Assembly (NCBI RefSeq): GCF_051903925.1
Contig: NZ_CP173678.1
Location: 1,116,001 to 1,180,000, forward strand
Length of the DNA: 64,000 nucleotides
Direction: 5' to 3'
From: G051903925 sp051903925
Lineage (GTDB): Bacteria; Pseudomonadota; Alphaproteobacteria; Zavarziniales; Zavarziniaceae
How positions within the stretch are numbered: position 1 is the stretch's first letter; the number at the start of each line of letters is the position of its first letter. This document shows positions 34,969 to 43,786 of the stretch, one piece after another. The notes under the pieces were generated by a model. The model worked only from the letters and a program-made list of their open reading frames with translations, had not been told where the DNA came from and did not search any database. Position numbers and translations under genes: made by a program.

Positions 34969-35748
34969 ATGCCCAAGACGATTGCTCGCGCCCGGTGGTG
35001 TGGGCGTTTCGCAACTGTGTGTCTACTGGCTTGCCTGCTGGGCGCCTGTGCGAACCGCGCTACGCCGGAGCAGCTTGGGGCGATCCGCACCATCGCCCTG
35101 GCGACTGACATTGAAGAGACCGTCTATCGCCAAAGCTTGGGAATGATGATCTTCAGCAACGACTACAGCGAGTACGACGCCCAGGCCTGGGGCATCCAGC
35201 AAAGGATCAGAGACGAGGCGCAACGGCAGCTGTCTCCGCGCTTTGCTGTTGTGCCGGTGGACGTTGAACCCTGGCGCGAAAAGGATGACCGGACCCGGGG
35301 CCGCCGGGACTATGTCTCGCCGCTGCCCGACCGTGCGCGCCAGGCAGTAGAGCGGGCTGGCGCCCCGGTCGACGCGGTCCTGCTGATCGCGACGGACTCG
35401 ACCCGGAACGTGATGTCGAGCAGCGCAATTGCGCCCGCCCTGAGCGTCTACAGTCGCAATGCGTCCGGGTTGGCCACGTTCTTCGACGACATGAAGCACA
35501 GCTGGGCGATCCTGTCGCTTCGGGCCGAGCTTTTCGATCTGCGAACCGGGGAGGTCATCGACTTCTGCTGGGTCGGCGGCGTCGAGGATCACGGCGTCGC
35601 CCAGCACCTGCCCGCCGACCTTTACCAGGACACGATGCAGGACTATACCCCGGAGCAGGTGGACCAACTCCGCACCGTGTTCCAAGCCATGGCCGTCCAG
35701 GCTGCGGCCAAGGTCCTGGCATGTTCGCTGGTCCCCGGCGCCGCCTAG
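34969..35748 (+). CDS. Putative lipoprotein of unknown function
   Basis: The 259-residue protein has a signal segment FATVCLLACLLGAC whose last Cys (near 27) fits a lipobox, so lipid anchoring is likely. The mature part has mixed secondary structure with VDAVLLIATDSTRN and a late helix VDQLRTVFQAMAVQAAAKVL. No family is recognised. It stands alone and is convergent with the epoxide-hydrolase-like gene. Its GC content is slightly lower than the surroundings. Confidence 0.7.
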   Translation: MPKTIARARWCGRFATVCLLACLLGACANRATPEQLGAIRTIALATDIEETVYRQSLGMMIFSNDYSEYDAQAWGIQQRIRDEAQRQLSPRFAVVPVDVEPWREKDDRTRGRRDYVSPLPDRARQAVERAGAPVDAVLLIATDSTRNVMSSSAIAPALSVYSRNASGLATFFDDMKHSWAILSLRAELFDLRTGEVIDFCWVGGVEDHGVAQHLPADLYQDTMQDYTPEQVDQLRTVFQAMAVQAAAKVLACSLVPGAA

Positions 35749-35756
35749 ATGAGCAC

Positions 35757-36140
35757 TCAGCCCTGGGTGCTGGCCATCGCCGCGTTGAACTGGGCGAGGT
35801 CGAAATAGTCGCGCCAGGCGCTGATCTTGCCGTCGCGGAACTCGAACGAACCCATCACGGGCAGCGCGATCCACTTGCCGTTGATCAGGAACTTGTCGAT
35901 CCGCTCGTTCAGGACGGCGCCGGATGCGTTCTCAGCCTGGGCTAGGATGATCCACTCGATCTGCTGGATGGTGGCCAGGAACGGGGTCATCATCTGACGC
36001 ACCGCGCCGACGCCGTTGATCGGCTCCATGGGAATGTTGTGATAGACGACATCGTCCGTCATGCAGGCCAGGACCGCGTCCAGGTCCTTGTTGTTCCAGG
36101 CCTGGACGAACGCGTCCACCACTGCGCTATTGCCTGCCAT
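35757..36140 (-). CDS. Limonene-epoxide-hydrolase-like (SnoaL) protein
   Basis: The 127-residue NTF2-like protein has FVQAWNNKDLDAVLACMTDD, PMEPINGVGAVRQMM and MGSFEFRDGKISAWRDYFD. The last segment, with Asp and Arg/Tyr, is typical of the limonene-1,2-epoxide hydrolase family. It is short relative to the founding enzyme. The natural substrate is unknown. The ATG at 36140 starts the conserved region. Confidence 0.8.
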   Translation of the reverse strand: MAGNSAVVDAFVQAWNNKDLDAVLACMTDDVVYHNIPMEPINGVGAVRQMMTPFLATIQQIEWIILAQAENASGAVLNERIDKFLINGKWIALPVMGSFEFRDGKISAWRDYFDLAQFNAAMASTQG

Positions 36141-36403
36141 CGGTCCCCCCGTTCTCTGCGGCCCGCCCCTTGCGCGCGGCGGGCCCGCTTGTGCCACGAT
36201 CCTAGGGGCTGGCGGTGGCGGAGGGAACCGGGCATATCGAGGCCGTCGGTCAGCGGCGCCCGCCTGCATGACGTGCGTCATGTAACGCGGCGCTTGCTGC
36301 CCTGCGCTGGGCGCACGGGCCGTGCCTTGACCCTCGTCCGGGCAGTTCCTACTCTTTCCGTTAAGCTTTTGCCGGTGCATCCGGCGCCTTGAAAGTCCCA
36401 ATC

Positions 36404-36727
36404 ATGTCGACGTCGAAAAAGATCTCCGATGCCTCGTTCGCGACCGATGTCCTCGGCGCGGACAAGCCTGTCCTGGTCGACTTCTGGGCCGAATGGTGCG
36501 GCCCGTGCAAGATGATCGGCCCCAGCCTTGAGGAGATTGCCGCCGAGATGGACGGCAAGATCACCGTGGCCAAGCTCAACATCGACGACAATCCGACGAC
36601 CCCCTCGCGCTATGGCGTGCGCGGCGTGCCGACGCTGATGCTGTTCAAGAACGGCCAGGTGGCCGCGACCAAGCTGGGCGCCCTGCCCAAGAGCAAGATC
36701 GTGGAGTGGATCAACGGCGCGCTCTGA
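36404..36727 (+). CDS. trxA: Thioredoxin
   Basis: The 107-residue protein is a standard thioredoxin with active site W31-C-G-P-C35 in FWAEWCGPCKMIGP and the cis-Pro in RGVPTL. It reduces protein disulfides in the cytoplasm. The ATG at 36404 was chosen from the family alignment; an upstream TTG at 36389 is weaker. A strong hairpin follows its stop. Confidence 0.95.
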   Translation: MSTSKKISDASFATDVLGADKPVLVDFWAEWCGPCKMIGPSLEEIAAEMDGKITVAKLNIDDNPTTPSRYGVRGVPTLMLFKNGQVAATKLGALPKSKIVEWINGAL

Positions 36728-36777
36728 GCGCCCTCAACCTTTCGCATGGCCGGGGCCCCGCCCCGACCGGACAGGTC

Positions 36778-36807
36778 ATCGCCCAGCCGTGCAAGCGGCT
36801 GGGCGAT
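36778..36807 (+). terminator. Hairpin terminator after trxA
   Basis: A perfect 12-bp stem (ATCGCCCAGCCG / CGGCTGGGCGAT) encloses the loop TGCAAG and is followed by TCTGT. This is the clearest intrinsic-terminator candidate in the window, with only a weak T tract. Confidence 0.65.
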
Positions 36808-36920
36808 TCTGTGATGGGCGTATCTCCGCGCCGCTGGAACAATGCCTATAATGGCCGAAACCGGGCAGGGGCCCGGCAACGCGATCAGCCGGTACGACCG
36901 GCATCCGGCCTGAGGGACGC

Positions 36921-38501
36921 TTGGACATTCCCAGCTATCTGGCGCAAAGCGGGTTGACCCTGACGAGCTTTGCGGAACGGGCCGGCGTGAGCGTGGCCGC
37001 GATGAGCCGTTATGCCCGCGGCCGCCAGATCCCCCGGCCCGAGGTGATGCGCCGCCTGATCGAGGCATCGGGCCGGCAGATCGGGCCGGATGACTTCTAT
37101 CTCGACGCGCCCGTCCCGGATGCGCCGGCGACCCCCGCCCCCCTCTCCGCGACGACGCTGCCGGCCGGCCCTGGGCCGAGCCCGGGGGCGGGCGACTTCG
37201 CCTGGGTCGACCTGATGATCAGCGACCTGAACGGCATCGCGCGGGGCAAGCGCATTCCGGCGCAGGGCTATGCCGCCATCCGGCGCAGCGGCATCCGGAT
37301 GGTGGGCTCCATCTACGCGCTGGATGTGGAGGGCCACAACGTGGAGGGCGCGGGCCTGGCCATGTCGACCGGCGACAGCGACCAGGTCCTGATGCCGCTG
37401 GATGATCGCCTGCGCCCCGCCCTGTGGGCGCAGGAACCAACGGCCATCCAACTGATGAGCATGGTCGATGCATCGGGCCGGCCCTACTTCGCGGAGCCAC
37501 GGGCCGTGCTGGGCCGCGTCCTGTCCGGCTTTGCCGAGCTGGGCCTGACGCCGTGCGTCGCCTGCGAGCTTGAGTTCTACCTAGTCGATCCGCCGGGCGG
37601 CGATGGGCGGCCCCGCCTGCCCAGCGCTGGCGGGCTGCGCCGCGGTGGTGCGGGCCAGGTGCTGAGCCTGGACGAGACCGATCGCTATGCCGCCGTGATC
37701 GGTGAGGCGATGCGCGCGTCGACCGCGCTGGGCGCACCGGCCAAGGGCGCCTTGAGCGAATACGGCCCCGGCCAGTGGGAGATCAACCTGGGCCACACGA
37801 CGGACGCGCTGGACGCCGCTGACCAGGCGATCCTGATGAAGCGTGCGGTCAAGGGCATTGCCCGGCGCCATGGGCTGGAGGCGACGTTCATGGCCAAGCC
37901 CTGGCGCGACTATGCCGGTTCGGGGCTGCACATGCATCTCAGCCTGCTGGACCGGGACGGCCGCAATGTCTTCGCGGGCGAGGGGGCGGCGAACCGGGCG
38001 TTGAGCCATGCGCTGGGCGGTCTCCAGGCGACATTGGCCGAGGCGGTGGCGATCCTGGCGCCGAACGCCAATTCATTCCGCCGCATGGTGCCGGCGTCCT
38101 ATGCGCCGATGGGTGCCACCTGGGGCTTCGAGAACCGCACGGTGGCGCTGCGCATTCCCGGTGGCGATCCCGCGGCGCGGCGCATCGAGCACCGCGTGGC
38201 CGGTGCCGACGCCAACCCCTATCTGGCGCTGGCGACGCTGCTGGCGGGCGTGCATTTCGGCCTGACCGAGGGCCGCGCGGCGACGGCGCCCGTCGACGGC
38301 AATGCCTATGACCGGGCCCATGCCCTGTTGCCGCGGCGCTGGGCCGAGGCACTGGACCGTTTCGAGGCGGCAACAATCCTGCCGCGCTATCTGTCGCCCG
38401 ACTATTGCCAGCTTTATGCTGCATGCCGCCGGCAGGAACTGGATGATTTCGAGTCCGAGATCACGCCGCTTGAGTACGAGCGGTACCTGACGACCATTTG
38501 A
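36921..38501 (+). CDS. Glutamine-synthetase-family ligase with N-terminal helix-turn-helix
   Basis: The 526-residue protein has a Cro/C1-type helix-turn-helix at residues 8-50 (LTLTSFAERAGVSVAAMSRY), a Pro-rich linker and a glutamine-synthetase-type catalytic core: SDLNGIARGKRI, ACELEFYL, EYGPGQWEINL, KPWRDYAGSGLHMHLSL and NSFRRMVPASYAP. The core resembles gamma-glutamylpolyamine synthetases (PuuA/FluG group) more than GlnA. A TTG at 36921 with GAGGGA upstream is the likely start, since the first residues already form the helix-turn-helix. The fusion suggests a ligase that may regulate its own expression. Confidence 0.85.
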   Translation: MDIPSYLAQSGLTLTSFAERAGVSVAAMSRYARGRQIPRPEVMRRLIEASGRQIGPDDFYLDAPVPDAPATPAPLSATTLPAGPGPSPGAGDFAWVDLMISDLNGIARGKRIPAQGYAAIRRSGIRMVGSIYALDVEGHNVEGAGLAMSTGDSDQVLMPLDDRLRPALWAQEPTAIQLMSMVDASGRPYFAEPRAVLGRVLSGFAELGLTPCVACELEFYLVDPPGGDGRPRLPSAGGLRRGGAGQVLSLDETDRYAAVIGEAMRASTALGAPAKGALSEYGPGQWEINLGHTTDALDAADQAILMKRAVKGIARRHGLEATFMAKPWRDYAGSGLHMHLSLLDRDGRNVFAGEGAANRALSHALGGLQATLAEAVAILAPNANSFRRMVPASYAPMGATWGFENRTVALRIPGGDPAARRIEHRVAGADANPYLALATLLAGVHFGLTEGRAATAPVDGNAYDRAHALLPRRWAEALDRFEAATILPRYLSPDYCQLYAACRRQELDDFESEITPLEYERYLTTI

Positions 38502-38508
38502 GGATGCC

Positions 38509-39693
38509 ATGCTGCGCCTAAGGGTCTTTGTCCTTCTGCTCCTGGTACCCCTGCTGGTCGCCGGTGGCCGGACGGCCGCGCAGGCCGCCGCCACCGACAA
38601 GCGCGTCGTCGACGGCATGGACCGCCTGGGGACCGCCGTCCTGGTCGCGTTGCAGAAGAATTCGGCCAACCAGACCGTCGTCATCTCGCCCCTGGGCCTG
38701 GCGACAGTGCTGACCATGCTGGGCCAGGGGGCGGAGGGCGACACCGCATTGCGCTTCCGCAAGGTGCTGGGCCTGGGCGAGGACACGCTGCAGGACGCGG
38801 GCGAGGCCCACCGCCAGCTGGCCGAGTCGCTGGCCCAGAACAAGGGCGGTGTCACGCTGAACACGGCCAGTGCGATCTGGGTCGACAGCGAGATGGTGCT
38901 CAATCCGGGCTTCGTCGAGTCGGTCAATGCCTCCTTTGGCGCACCGCCGCAGCAGGTCGACTTCGCCGCGCTGAAGACAATCGGCGACATCAATTCCTGG
39001 GCCGCCAAGGAGACGCAGAACGCGATCCCCAAGGTGCTCGACCAGCTCGACCCCGGCATGCGGATGCTGCTGGCCAACGCGCTCTACTTCAAGGGGCAGT
39101 GGACGATCCCCTTCGATCCGGCGCAGACGCAGGAAGCGGCCTTCCGGCCCGGCGTGGGCGAGCCCTATCCGGTGCAGATGATGAGCCGCAGCGGGACCTT
39201 CCGCTATCGCAGCGACGACGCGCTGCAGGTCGTCAGCCTGCCCTATGACCGCGGCCGGTTCGAGATCCTGCTGGGCCTGCCCGTCGGCGGCACCGACCTG
39301 ACGGAGGCGCTGAAGCAGAAGTCGCTGGTGGCCGTGCTGCAGGGCGACGGGCTGCACACGGCACCGGGCACGCTGCGCCTGCCGCGGTTCAAGGCCCGCG
39401 TCGACCAGGAGCTGCGGCCCATCCTGGCGGCCCTTGGCCTGCCACTGACCGGCCAGGACTATACGGGCATCACCGAAGGCGGGCTTGCCCTGGACGCCGT
39501 GCGCCAGGTCGTGGCCCTCGACGTCAACGAGGAGGGGACCGAGGCCGCAGCCGTGACGCTTGGCGAGTCCCGGGCCGTCAACATCAACCGGCCCTTCGAG
39601 CTGACGTTCGACCGGCCGTTCTACCTGGCCCTGCGCGACAGCGAGACGGGCACCACCCTGTTCGCCGCCTATATCGCGGACGTCCGGAAGTAA
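38509..39693 (+). CDS. Serpin-family protease inhibitor
   Basis: The 394-residue protein has a signal peptide (about residues 1-26) and a complete serpin fold: VVISPLGLATVLTMLGQGA, LANALYFKGQW and a C-terminal reactive-centre segment. The hinge reads DVNEEGTEAAAVTLGE, with Gly and small residues required for loop insertion, so it is probably inhibitory. Counting 17 residues from the hinge Glu places P1 near Val, which suggests an elastase-like target (inference). RPFYLALRDSETGTTLFAAY is the serpin breach and C-terminal strand region. Serpins are uncommon in this bacterial group. Confidence 0.88.
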   Translation: MLRLRVFVLLLLVPLLVAGGRTAAQAAATDKRVVDGMDRLGTAVLVALQKNSANQTVVISPLGLATVLTMLGQGAEGDTALRFRKVLGLGEDTLQDAGEAHRQLAESLAQNKGGVTLNTASAIWVDSEMVLNPGFVESVNASFGAPPQQVDFAALKTIGDINSWAAKETQNAIPKVLDQLDPGMRMLLANALYFKGQWTIPFDPAQTQEAAFRPGVGEPYPVQMMSRSGTFRYRSDDALQVVSLPYDRGRFEILLGLPVGGTDLTEALKQKSLVAVLQGDGLHTAPGTLRLPRFKARVDQELRPILAALGLPLTGQDYTGITEGGLALDAVRQVVALDVNEEGTEAAAVTLGESRAVNINRPFELTFDRPFYLALRDSETGTTLFAAYIADVRK

Positions 39694-39699
39694 GCGCGC

Positions 39700-41055
39700 T
39701 CAGGCGGGCGGGGGCAGGCCCACCGCCTGCAACGCCTCCGCCTGGCGGGCGGCCACCGCATCGGTCGAGAAGCCTTCCAGGCGTTCGTTGAACAGGTCGT
39801 GCCAGTTCAGCTGCGCGTCCAGGTGAAGGAACACGCCGCCCAGGCCAATCGCGGCGCGGTCCATGAACACGAACTCACGAGGCGGCCGTACCGGCCCCAA
39901 CTCCTTCAGCCGGGCATGCACCTTCATCGCGGCATCACGCCCGTATTCGCCGGGGCGGACGCCATCGGCGATGCTGCGCGTGCGGTTGTCCAGCAGCGGG
40001 CCATAGATGAAGCCCGCCCAGATGTTCAGCGTCTCGATCAGGTCGCGGCTGAGGTTGCGGAAGCCCCAGGTCTCGTAGGCGTGCACGGCCAGCGCCTCGT
40101 CCCCCGACTGTAGGGCGCGGTAGAGGTCGACCACGCCGCCCACGAAGCGGGGCGGAAAGATCCGGATGCAGCCATAGTCGAGCAGGTTGATCGTCGCCCC
40201 GTCCGGCTCGGCACTCGCCACGGTGTAGTTGCCCAGATGCGGGTCGCCATGGATCACGGCATGGCCGGTGAAGGGCTGCCACCAGGCCAGGAACATGGCC
40301 CGGGCCAGGGCGTTGCGGACCTCAAGCGCCGCCCCCTTGTGCTCCAGCATCGGCGTGCCCTTGAGCCAGGTCATGGTCAGCAGGCGGCGCGTCGACAGGT
40401 CCGGCAGCACGTCCGGCACGCGGATCTCGGGCGTGTCGGCCAGGATCGCGCGGTAGAGCGCCATGTGCTGCGCCTCCCGCCCATAGTCCAGCTCCTCGCG
40501 CAGCCGGGCGGCGATCTCCTCGAACACATGGGCCGTGTCGATGGCGGGGTCCATGCGGCGGTGGATCGAGAAGATCAGGCGCAGCTGGCCCAGGTCCGCC
40601 TCGACCGCCGACTGCATGTCGGGATATTGCAGCTTGGCCGCCAGCGGCCGCCCGTCCTTGGCGGTTGCCTTGTGCACCTGGCCGAGCGAGGCGGCGGCCG
40701 ACGATTCGCGCTCGAACGAGCCGAACTTCTGCGCCCAGTCGGGGCCCAGTTCGGCGACCATCCGGCGGCGCACGAAGGGCCAGCCCATGGGTGGCGCGTT
40801 GGCCTGAAGCTGGCTCAACTCCGCCACGTATTCCTGGGGCAGCGCCTCGGGGATCGTGGACAGGATCTGCGCCACCTTCATCAAGGGGCCCTTGAGGCCG
40901 CCCAGGGCCCTGGTCAGTTCCTGGGCGTTCTTCGTGCGGTCCGCCTCGAACCCCAGGTAGCGCTGGCCCACCATGCGCGCGGCGACGCCGCCGACCGCAG
41001 TCCCCACCTGCGCGTAGCGCCGCAGCCGCCCTGTCAGGCGATCGTCTTCAGGCAT
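39700..41055 (-). CDS. ABC1/UbiB-type atypical kinase
   Basis: The 451-residue protein belongs to the ABC1 (AarF/UbiB/ADCK) family. It has GLKGPLMKVAQILS (KxGQ-like motif), the Ala-rich nucleotide loop ESSAAASLGQVHKA, LAAKLQYPD with the ATP Lys, IHGDPHLGNYTV (catalytic Asp/Asn) and LLDYGC metal-binding Asp. UbiB-type proteins support ubiquinone synthesis and lipid handling. No ubiquinone gene is adjacent. Confidence 0.85.
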   Translation of the reverse strand: MPEDDRLTGRLRRYAQVGTAVGGVAARMVGQRYLGFEADRTKNAQELTRALGGLKGPLMKVAQILSTIPEALPQEYVAELSQLQANAPPMGWPFVRRRMVAELGPDWAQKFGSFERESSAAASLGQVHKATAKDGRPLAAKLQYPDMQSAVEADLGQLRLIFSIHRRMDPAIDTAHVFEEIAARLREELDYGREAQHMALYRAILADTPEIRVPDVLPDLSTRRLLTMTWLKGTPMLEHKGAALEVRNALARAMFLAWWQPFTGHAVIHGDPHLGNYTVASAEPDGATINLLDYGCIRIFPPRFVGGVVDLYRALQSGDEALAVHAYETWGFRNLSRDLIETLNIWAGFIYGPLLDNRTRSIADGVRPGEYGRDAAMKVHARLKELGPVRPPREFVFMDRAAIGLGGVFLHLDAQLNWHDLFNERLEGFSTDAVAARQAEALQAVGLPPPA

Positions 41056-41074
41056 TAGGTCCCTTTTGGAGCAC

Positions 41075-41176
41075 CCTCATCCTGAGGTGCGGAGCGAAGC
41101 GGAGCCTCGAAGGATGGGCCACCCGCGCGCCGGTGGCCCATCCTTCGAGGGCCCTTCGGGCCACCTCAGGATGAGG
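41075..41176. repeat. Nested palindromic intergenic repeat, copy 2
   Basis: Outer arms CCTCATCCTGAGGTG (41075-41089) and CACCTCAGGATGAGG (41162-41176) are complementary, as are inner arms CCTCGAAGGATGGGCCAC and GTGGCCCATCCTTCGAGG. Together they can form a long cruciform or hairpin. It sits between the start of the ABC1 kinase gene and the end of pepF and shares CATCCTGAGG and TCGAAGGATG with the copy at 26247-26363. Confidence 0.75.
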
Positions 41177-41183
41177 AGGAGAA

Positions 41184-42992
41184 TTAGGAAGCCGACAGCG
41201 CCTCCAGCTGGTCGATCAGGCCGGAAACGACGGACAGGCCGCGCGCCCAGAAGGCGGGGTCCGTCGCATCCAGCCGGAACGGCGCCAGCAGTTCCTTGTG
41301 CCGCAGGGTGCCGCCCGCCTTCAGCATGTCCAGGTACTTCTGCTGGAAGCCGGGTTCCGCCTGTTCGTAGACCGAATAGAGCGAGTTCACCAGGCAGTCG
41401 CCAAAGGCATAGGCATAGACATAGAACGGCGTGTGCACGAAGTGGGGGATGTACACCCACCAGTTCTCATAGCCCGGCCCCAGGTCGATGGCGGGGCCCA
41501 GGCTCTCCGACTGGATCGCGTACCAGATCTGGCCCAGCTGGTCCGGCGTCAGCTCGCCCTTGCGCCGCGCATCGTGGACGCGGCGTTCGAACTCATAGAA
41601 GGCGATCTGGCGCACGACCGTGTTGATCATGTCCTCGACCTTGGACGCCAGCAGGATGCGTCGGCGGCCCGGGTCGGTCTCCGCCTTCAGCAGGGCCTGG
41701 AAGGTCAGCATCTCGCCGAACACGGACGCCGTCTCGGCCAGGGTCAGTGGCGTGTCGGCCATCAGCGTGCCCTGGTCGGCGGCCAGGACCTGGTGCACGC
41801 CGTGGCCCAGCTCGTGCGCCAGCGTCATCACGTCCCGTGTCTTGCCCTGGTAGTTCACCAGCAGGTAGGGGTGCGCACTGGGCACCGTCGGATGGGCGAA
41901 GGCGCCCGGCGCCTTGCCCGGCCGCACGGGTGCGTCGATCCAGGCATTGTCGAAGAACTTCTTTCCGACCTGGGCCAGTTCCGGAGAAAACGCGTGATAG
42001 GCGTCGAGCACCGTGCGCGTCGCCTCGGCCCAGGGGATGGTCCGGTCCGAATCCTCCGGCAGCGGCGCGTTGCGGTCCCAGAAGTTGAGCTTCTCGACGC
42101 CGAACCACTTGGCCTTCAGCGCGTAGTAGCGATGCGACAGCTGCGGGAATGCCGCCTGGACCGCGGCGGACAGGGCATCCACCACCTCCGGCTCGACCGA
42201 GTTCGACAGATGGCGATAGGAGGCCGGCTGCGGATACTTGCGCCAGCGGTCGTCGATCTCCTTGTCCTTGACCAGCGTGTTGGTGATCAGCGCGAACAGC
42301 CGCACGTTCTTGGCGAACACGTCCGACAGGCTCGCTGCCGCCTTGGCCCGCACCGCCGGATCGCGGTCGGACATCAGGTGCAGTGCTTCCGCACTGGTCA
42401 GTTCCCGCCCCTCATAGGGAAAGCGCAAGGCTGCCATCGTCTCGTCGAACAGGCGCGTCCAGGCGGCGCGGCCCGCCACGTACTTCTCGTGCAGCAGCCG
42501 CTCGACCTCGTCCGAGAGCTGGTGCGGCCGATAGGCGCGCGCCTCCCGGATCCAGGGGGCGTAGTGGGCGAGTTCCGGCGCCTTCAGCTGCTCCGCCAGG
42601 ACCTCGTCCTCGACCTTGTTGAGCTCCAGCGTGAAGAAGATCAGTTCAAGGGACGTCTCGTTCAGCCGCTCGCTCGTGCCCTGCTGGAACTTGCCGACCT
42701 CGGGGCTCGACATGTCGGCTGCATAGACGAGCGAGGCATAGGAGCCGATGCGGCCCATCAGGTCCTGCAGCTTTTCGTATTCGGCGACGGCCTGGCCCAG
42801 TTCAGCACCGCTCATGCTGGCCAGCCGCCCCTCGTACTTCGCGCGGAACGCCTTGGCGTCCTCGTGCGCGCGGACAAAGTCACGCTCAAGCTCCGGCGCA
42901 TCCATGCCGGGATAGAGATCGCTCAGGTCCCAACTCGGCAGGGGGCCCAGGGAGTTGTTGCCGACTGCTGGGATCGATGCGGCTGTGCTCAT
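41184..42992 (-). CDS. pepF: Oligoendopeptidase F (M3B family)
   Basis: The 602-residue metallopeptidase has the M3 zinc motif HELGHGVHQ at about residues 393-401, with a downstream Glu in PLTLAETASVFGE. N-terminal helical domains are typical of PepF (SWDLSDLYPGMD). It would cleave oligopeptides in the cytoplasm. The ATG at 42992 matches the family start. It is preceded by a BrnA-like gene on the same strand. Confidence 0.92.
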   Translation of the reverse strand: MSTAASIPAVGNNSLGPLPSWDLSDLYPGMDAPELERDFVRAHEDAKAFRAKYEGRLASMSGAELGQAVAEYEKLQDLMGRIGSYASLVYAADMSSPEVGKFQQGTSERLNETSLELIFFTLELNKVEDEVLAEQLKAPELAHYAPWIREARAYRPHQLSDEVERLLHEKYVAGRAAWTRLFDETMAALRFPYEGRELTSAEALHLMSDRDPAVRAKAAASLSDVFAKNVRLFALITNTLVKDKEIDDRWRKYPQPASYRHLSNSVEPEVVDALSAAVQAAFPQLSHRYYALKAKWFGVEKLNFWDRNAPLPEDSDRTIPWAEATRTVLDAYHAFSPELAQVGKKFFDNAWIDAPVRPGKAPGAFAHPTVPSAHPYLLVNYQGKTRDVMTLAHELGHGVHQVLAADQGTLMADTPLTLAETASVFGEMLTFQALLKAETDPGRRRILLASKVEDMINTVVRQIAFYEFERRVHDARRKGELTPDQLGQIWYAIQSESLGPAIDLGPGYENWWVYIPHFVHTPFYVYAYAFGDCLVNSLYSVYEQAEPGFQQKYLDMLKAGGTLRHKELLAPFRLDATDPAFWARGLSVVSGLIDQLEALSAS

Positions 42993-43089
42993 GGTCTCGA
43001 TGCTCCGACTATCTGCCGAAGAATATGGCGGTGCACGCGCTCCACGCCAAGGCGTCGACAGGGCGCGGTGTCGGCAGCAAGGAGCCGGT

Positions 43090-43533
43090 TCAGGCGGCCG
43101 CGTCCACGATACGGGCCACCGATCCCGCTTGGCGCAACAGGTCGATCGCACCTCGCGCTTCCTCGCGACTGCGATAGGGTCCGCCAGAAAACTTGGTCTC
43201 GGCATCGACCTTGAAGCGAACGCGGAACGCCCCCGCACGATCCTGGTAGATTTCGAACAGCGCACCTTTGCCTGCGGCATCCGCCCCGGGCAGGGACTTC
43301 GCCTCGGCGCTGAATGGGCCTGCCGCACTGGCCTGGAGCCGCGCCAACATTGCGGGGTCGTCGGCCAGCCGACGAAACCCGGAAAGACGCTCAGCGCTCA
43401 GCGGCGGATTGTCGTGGTCCGACATCGCCGCCGCCGTGATCGCGGCGTCCTCCTCTGGCGTCGTCCGCTCAATATCGGCCAGGGCCATGGCGCGCGCCTG
43501 TGCCCACATCTCACTATCCGGCCTGGTCGGCAT
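43090..43533 (-). CDS. BrnA-type antitoxin fused to a YegP-like (DUF1508) domain
   Basis: The 147-residue protein has an N-terminal third that matches BrnA-type partners of BrnT (TTPEEDAAITAAAMSDHDNP, then a helix with LSAERLSGFRRLA). The C-terminal 60 residues form a DUF1508/YegP-like unit: GALFEIYQDRAGAFRVRFKV and GPYRSREEARGAIDLLR. The ATG at 43533 overlaps the brnT stop by 20 bases. BrnA usually ends soon after a helix-turn-helix, so this fusion is unusual. Confidence 0.7.
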   Translation of the reverse strand: MPTRPDSEMWAQARAMALADIERTTPEEDAAITAAAMSDHDNPPLSAERLSGFRRLADDPAMLARLQASAAGPFSAEAKSLPGADAAGKGALFEIYQDRAGAFRVRFKVDAETKFSGGPYRSREEARGAIDLLRQAGSVARIVDAAA

Positions 43534-43783
43534 ACTCGGCTTTTTCACGGGCATTGGCCTTGCGCAAGCTGATGATGCGGGTGTCCTCGCCGCGGTGAGT
43601 GTAAACGAGGACATGGAGGCGGGTGCCGAGAAATCCAAGGGCGATCATCCGCTCCTCGCCATAGTCCTCGCGGCCATCGCGCTGGATCAGGGCGCTCTCC
43701 CAGACGAAGCCTCGAGCCGCCGCGAAATCCACGCCATGCTTGGCGATGTTCGCAGCGCGCTTCGCTTCGTCCCAGATCAGCAC
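43514..43783 (-). CDS. brnT: BrnT-family toxin
   Basis: The 89-residue toxin has the BrnT pattern MLIWDEAKRAANIAKHGVDF, YGEERMIALGFLGTRLHVLV and IISLRKANAREKAEY. BrnT is a RelE-fold ribonuclease toxin that inhibits translation. It is followed by an overlapping BrnA-type antitoxin gene, as in known brnT-brnA operons, and preceded closely by a TetR gene. Confidence 0.88.
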   Translation of the reverse strand: MLIWDEAKRAANIAKHGVDFAAARGFVWESALIQRDGREDYGEERMIALGFLGTRLHVLVYTHRGEDTRIISLRKANAREKAEYADQAG

Positions 43784-43786
43784 CCG

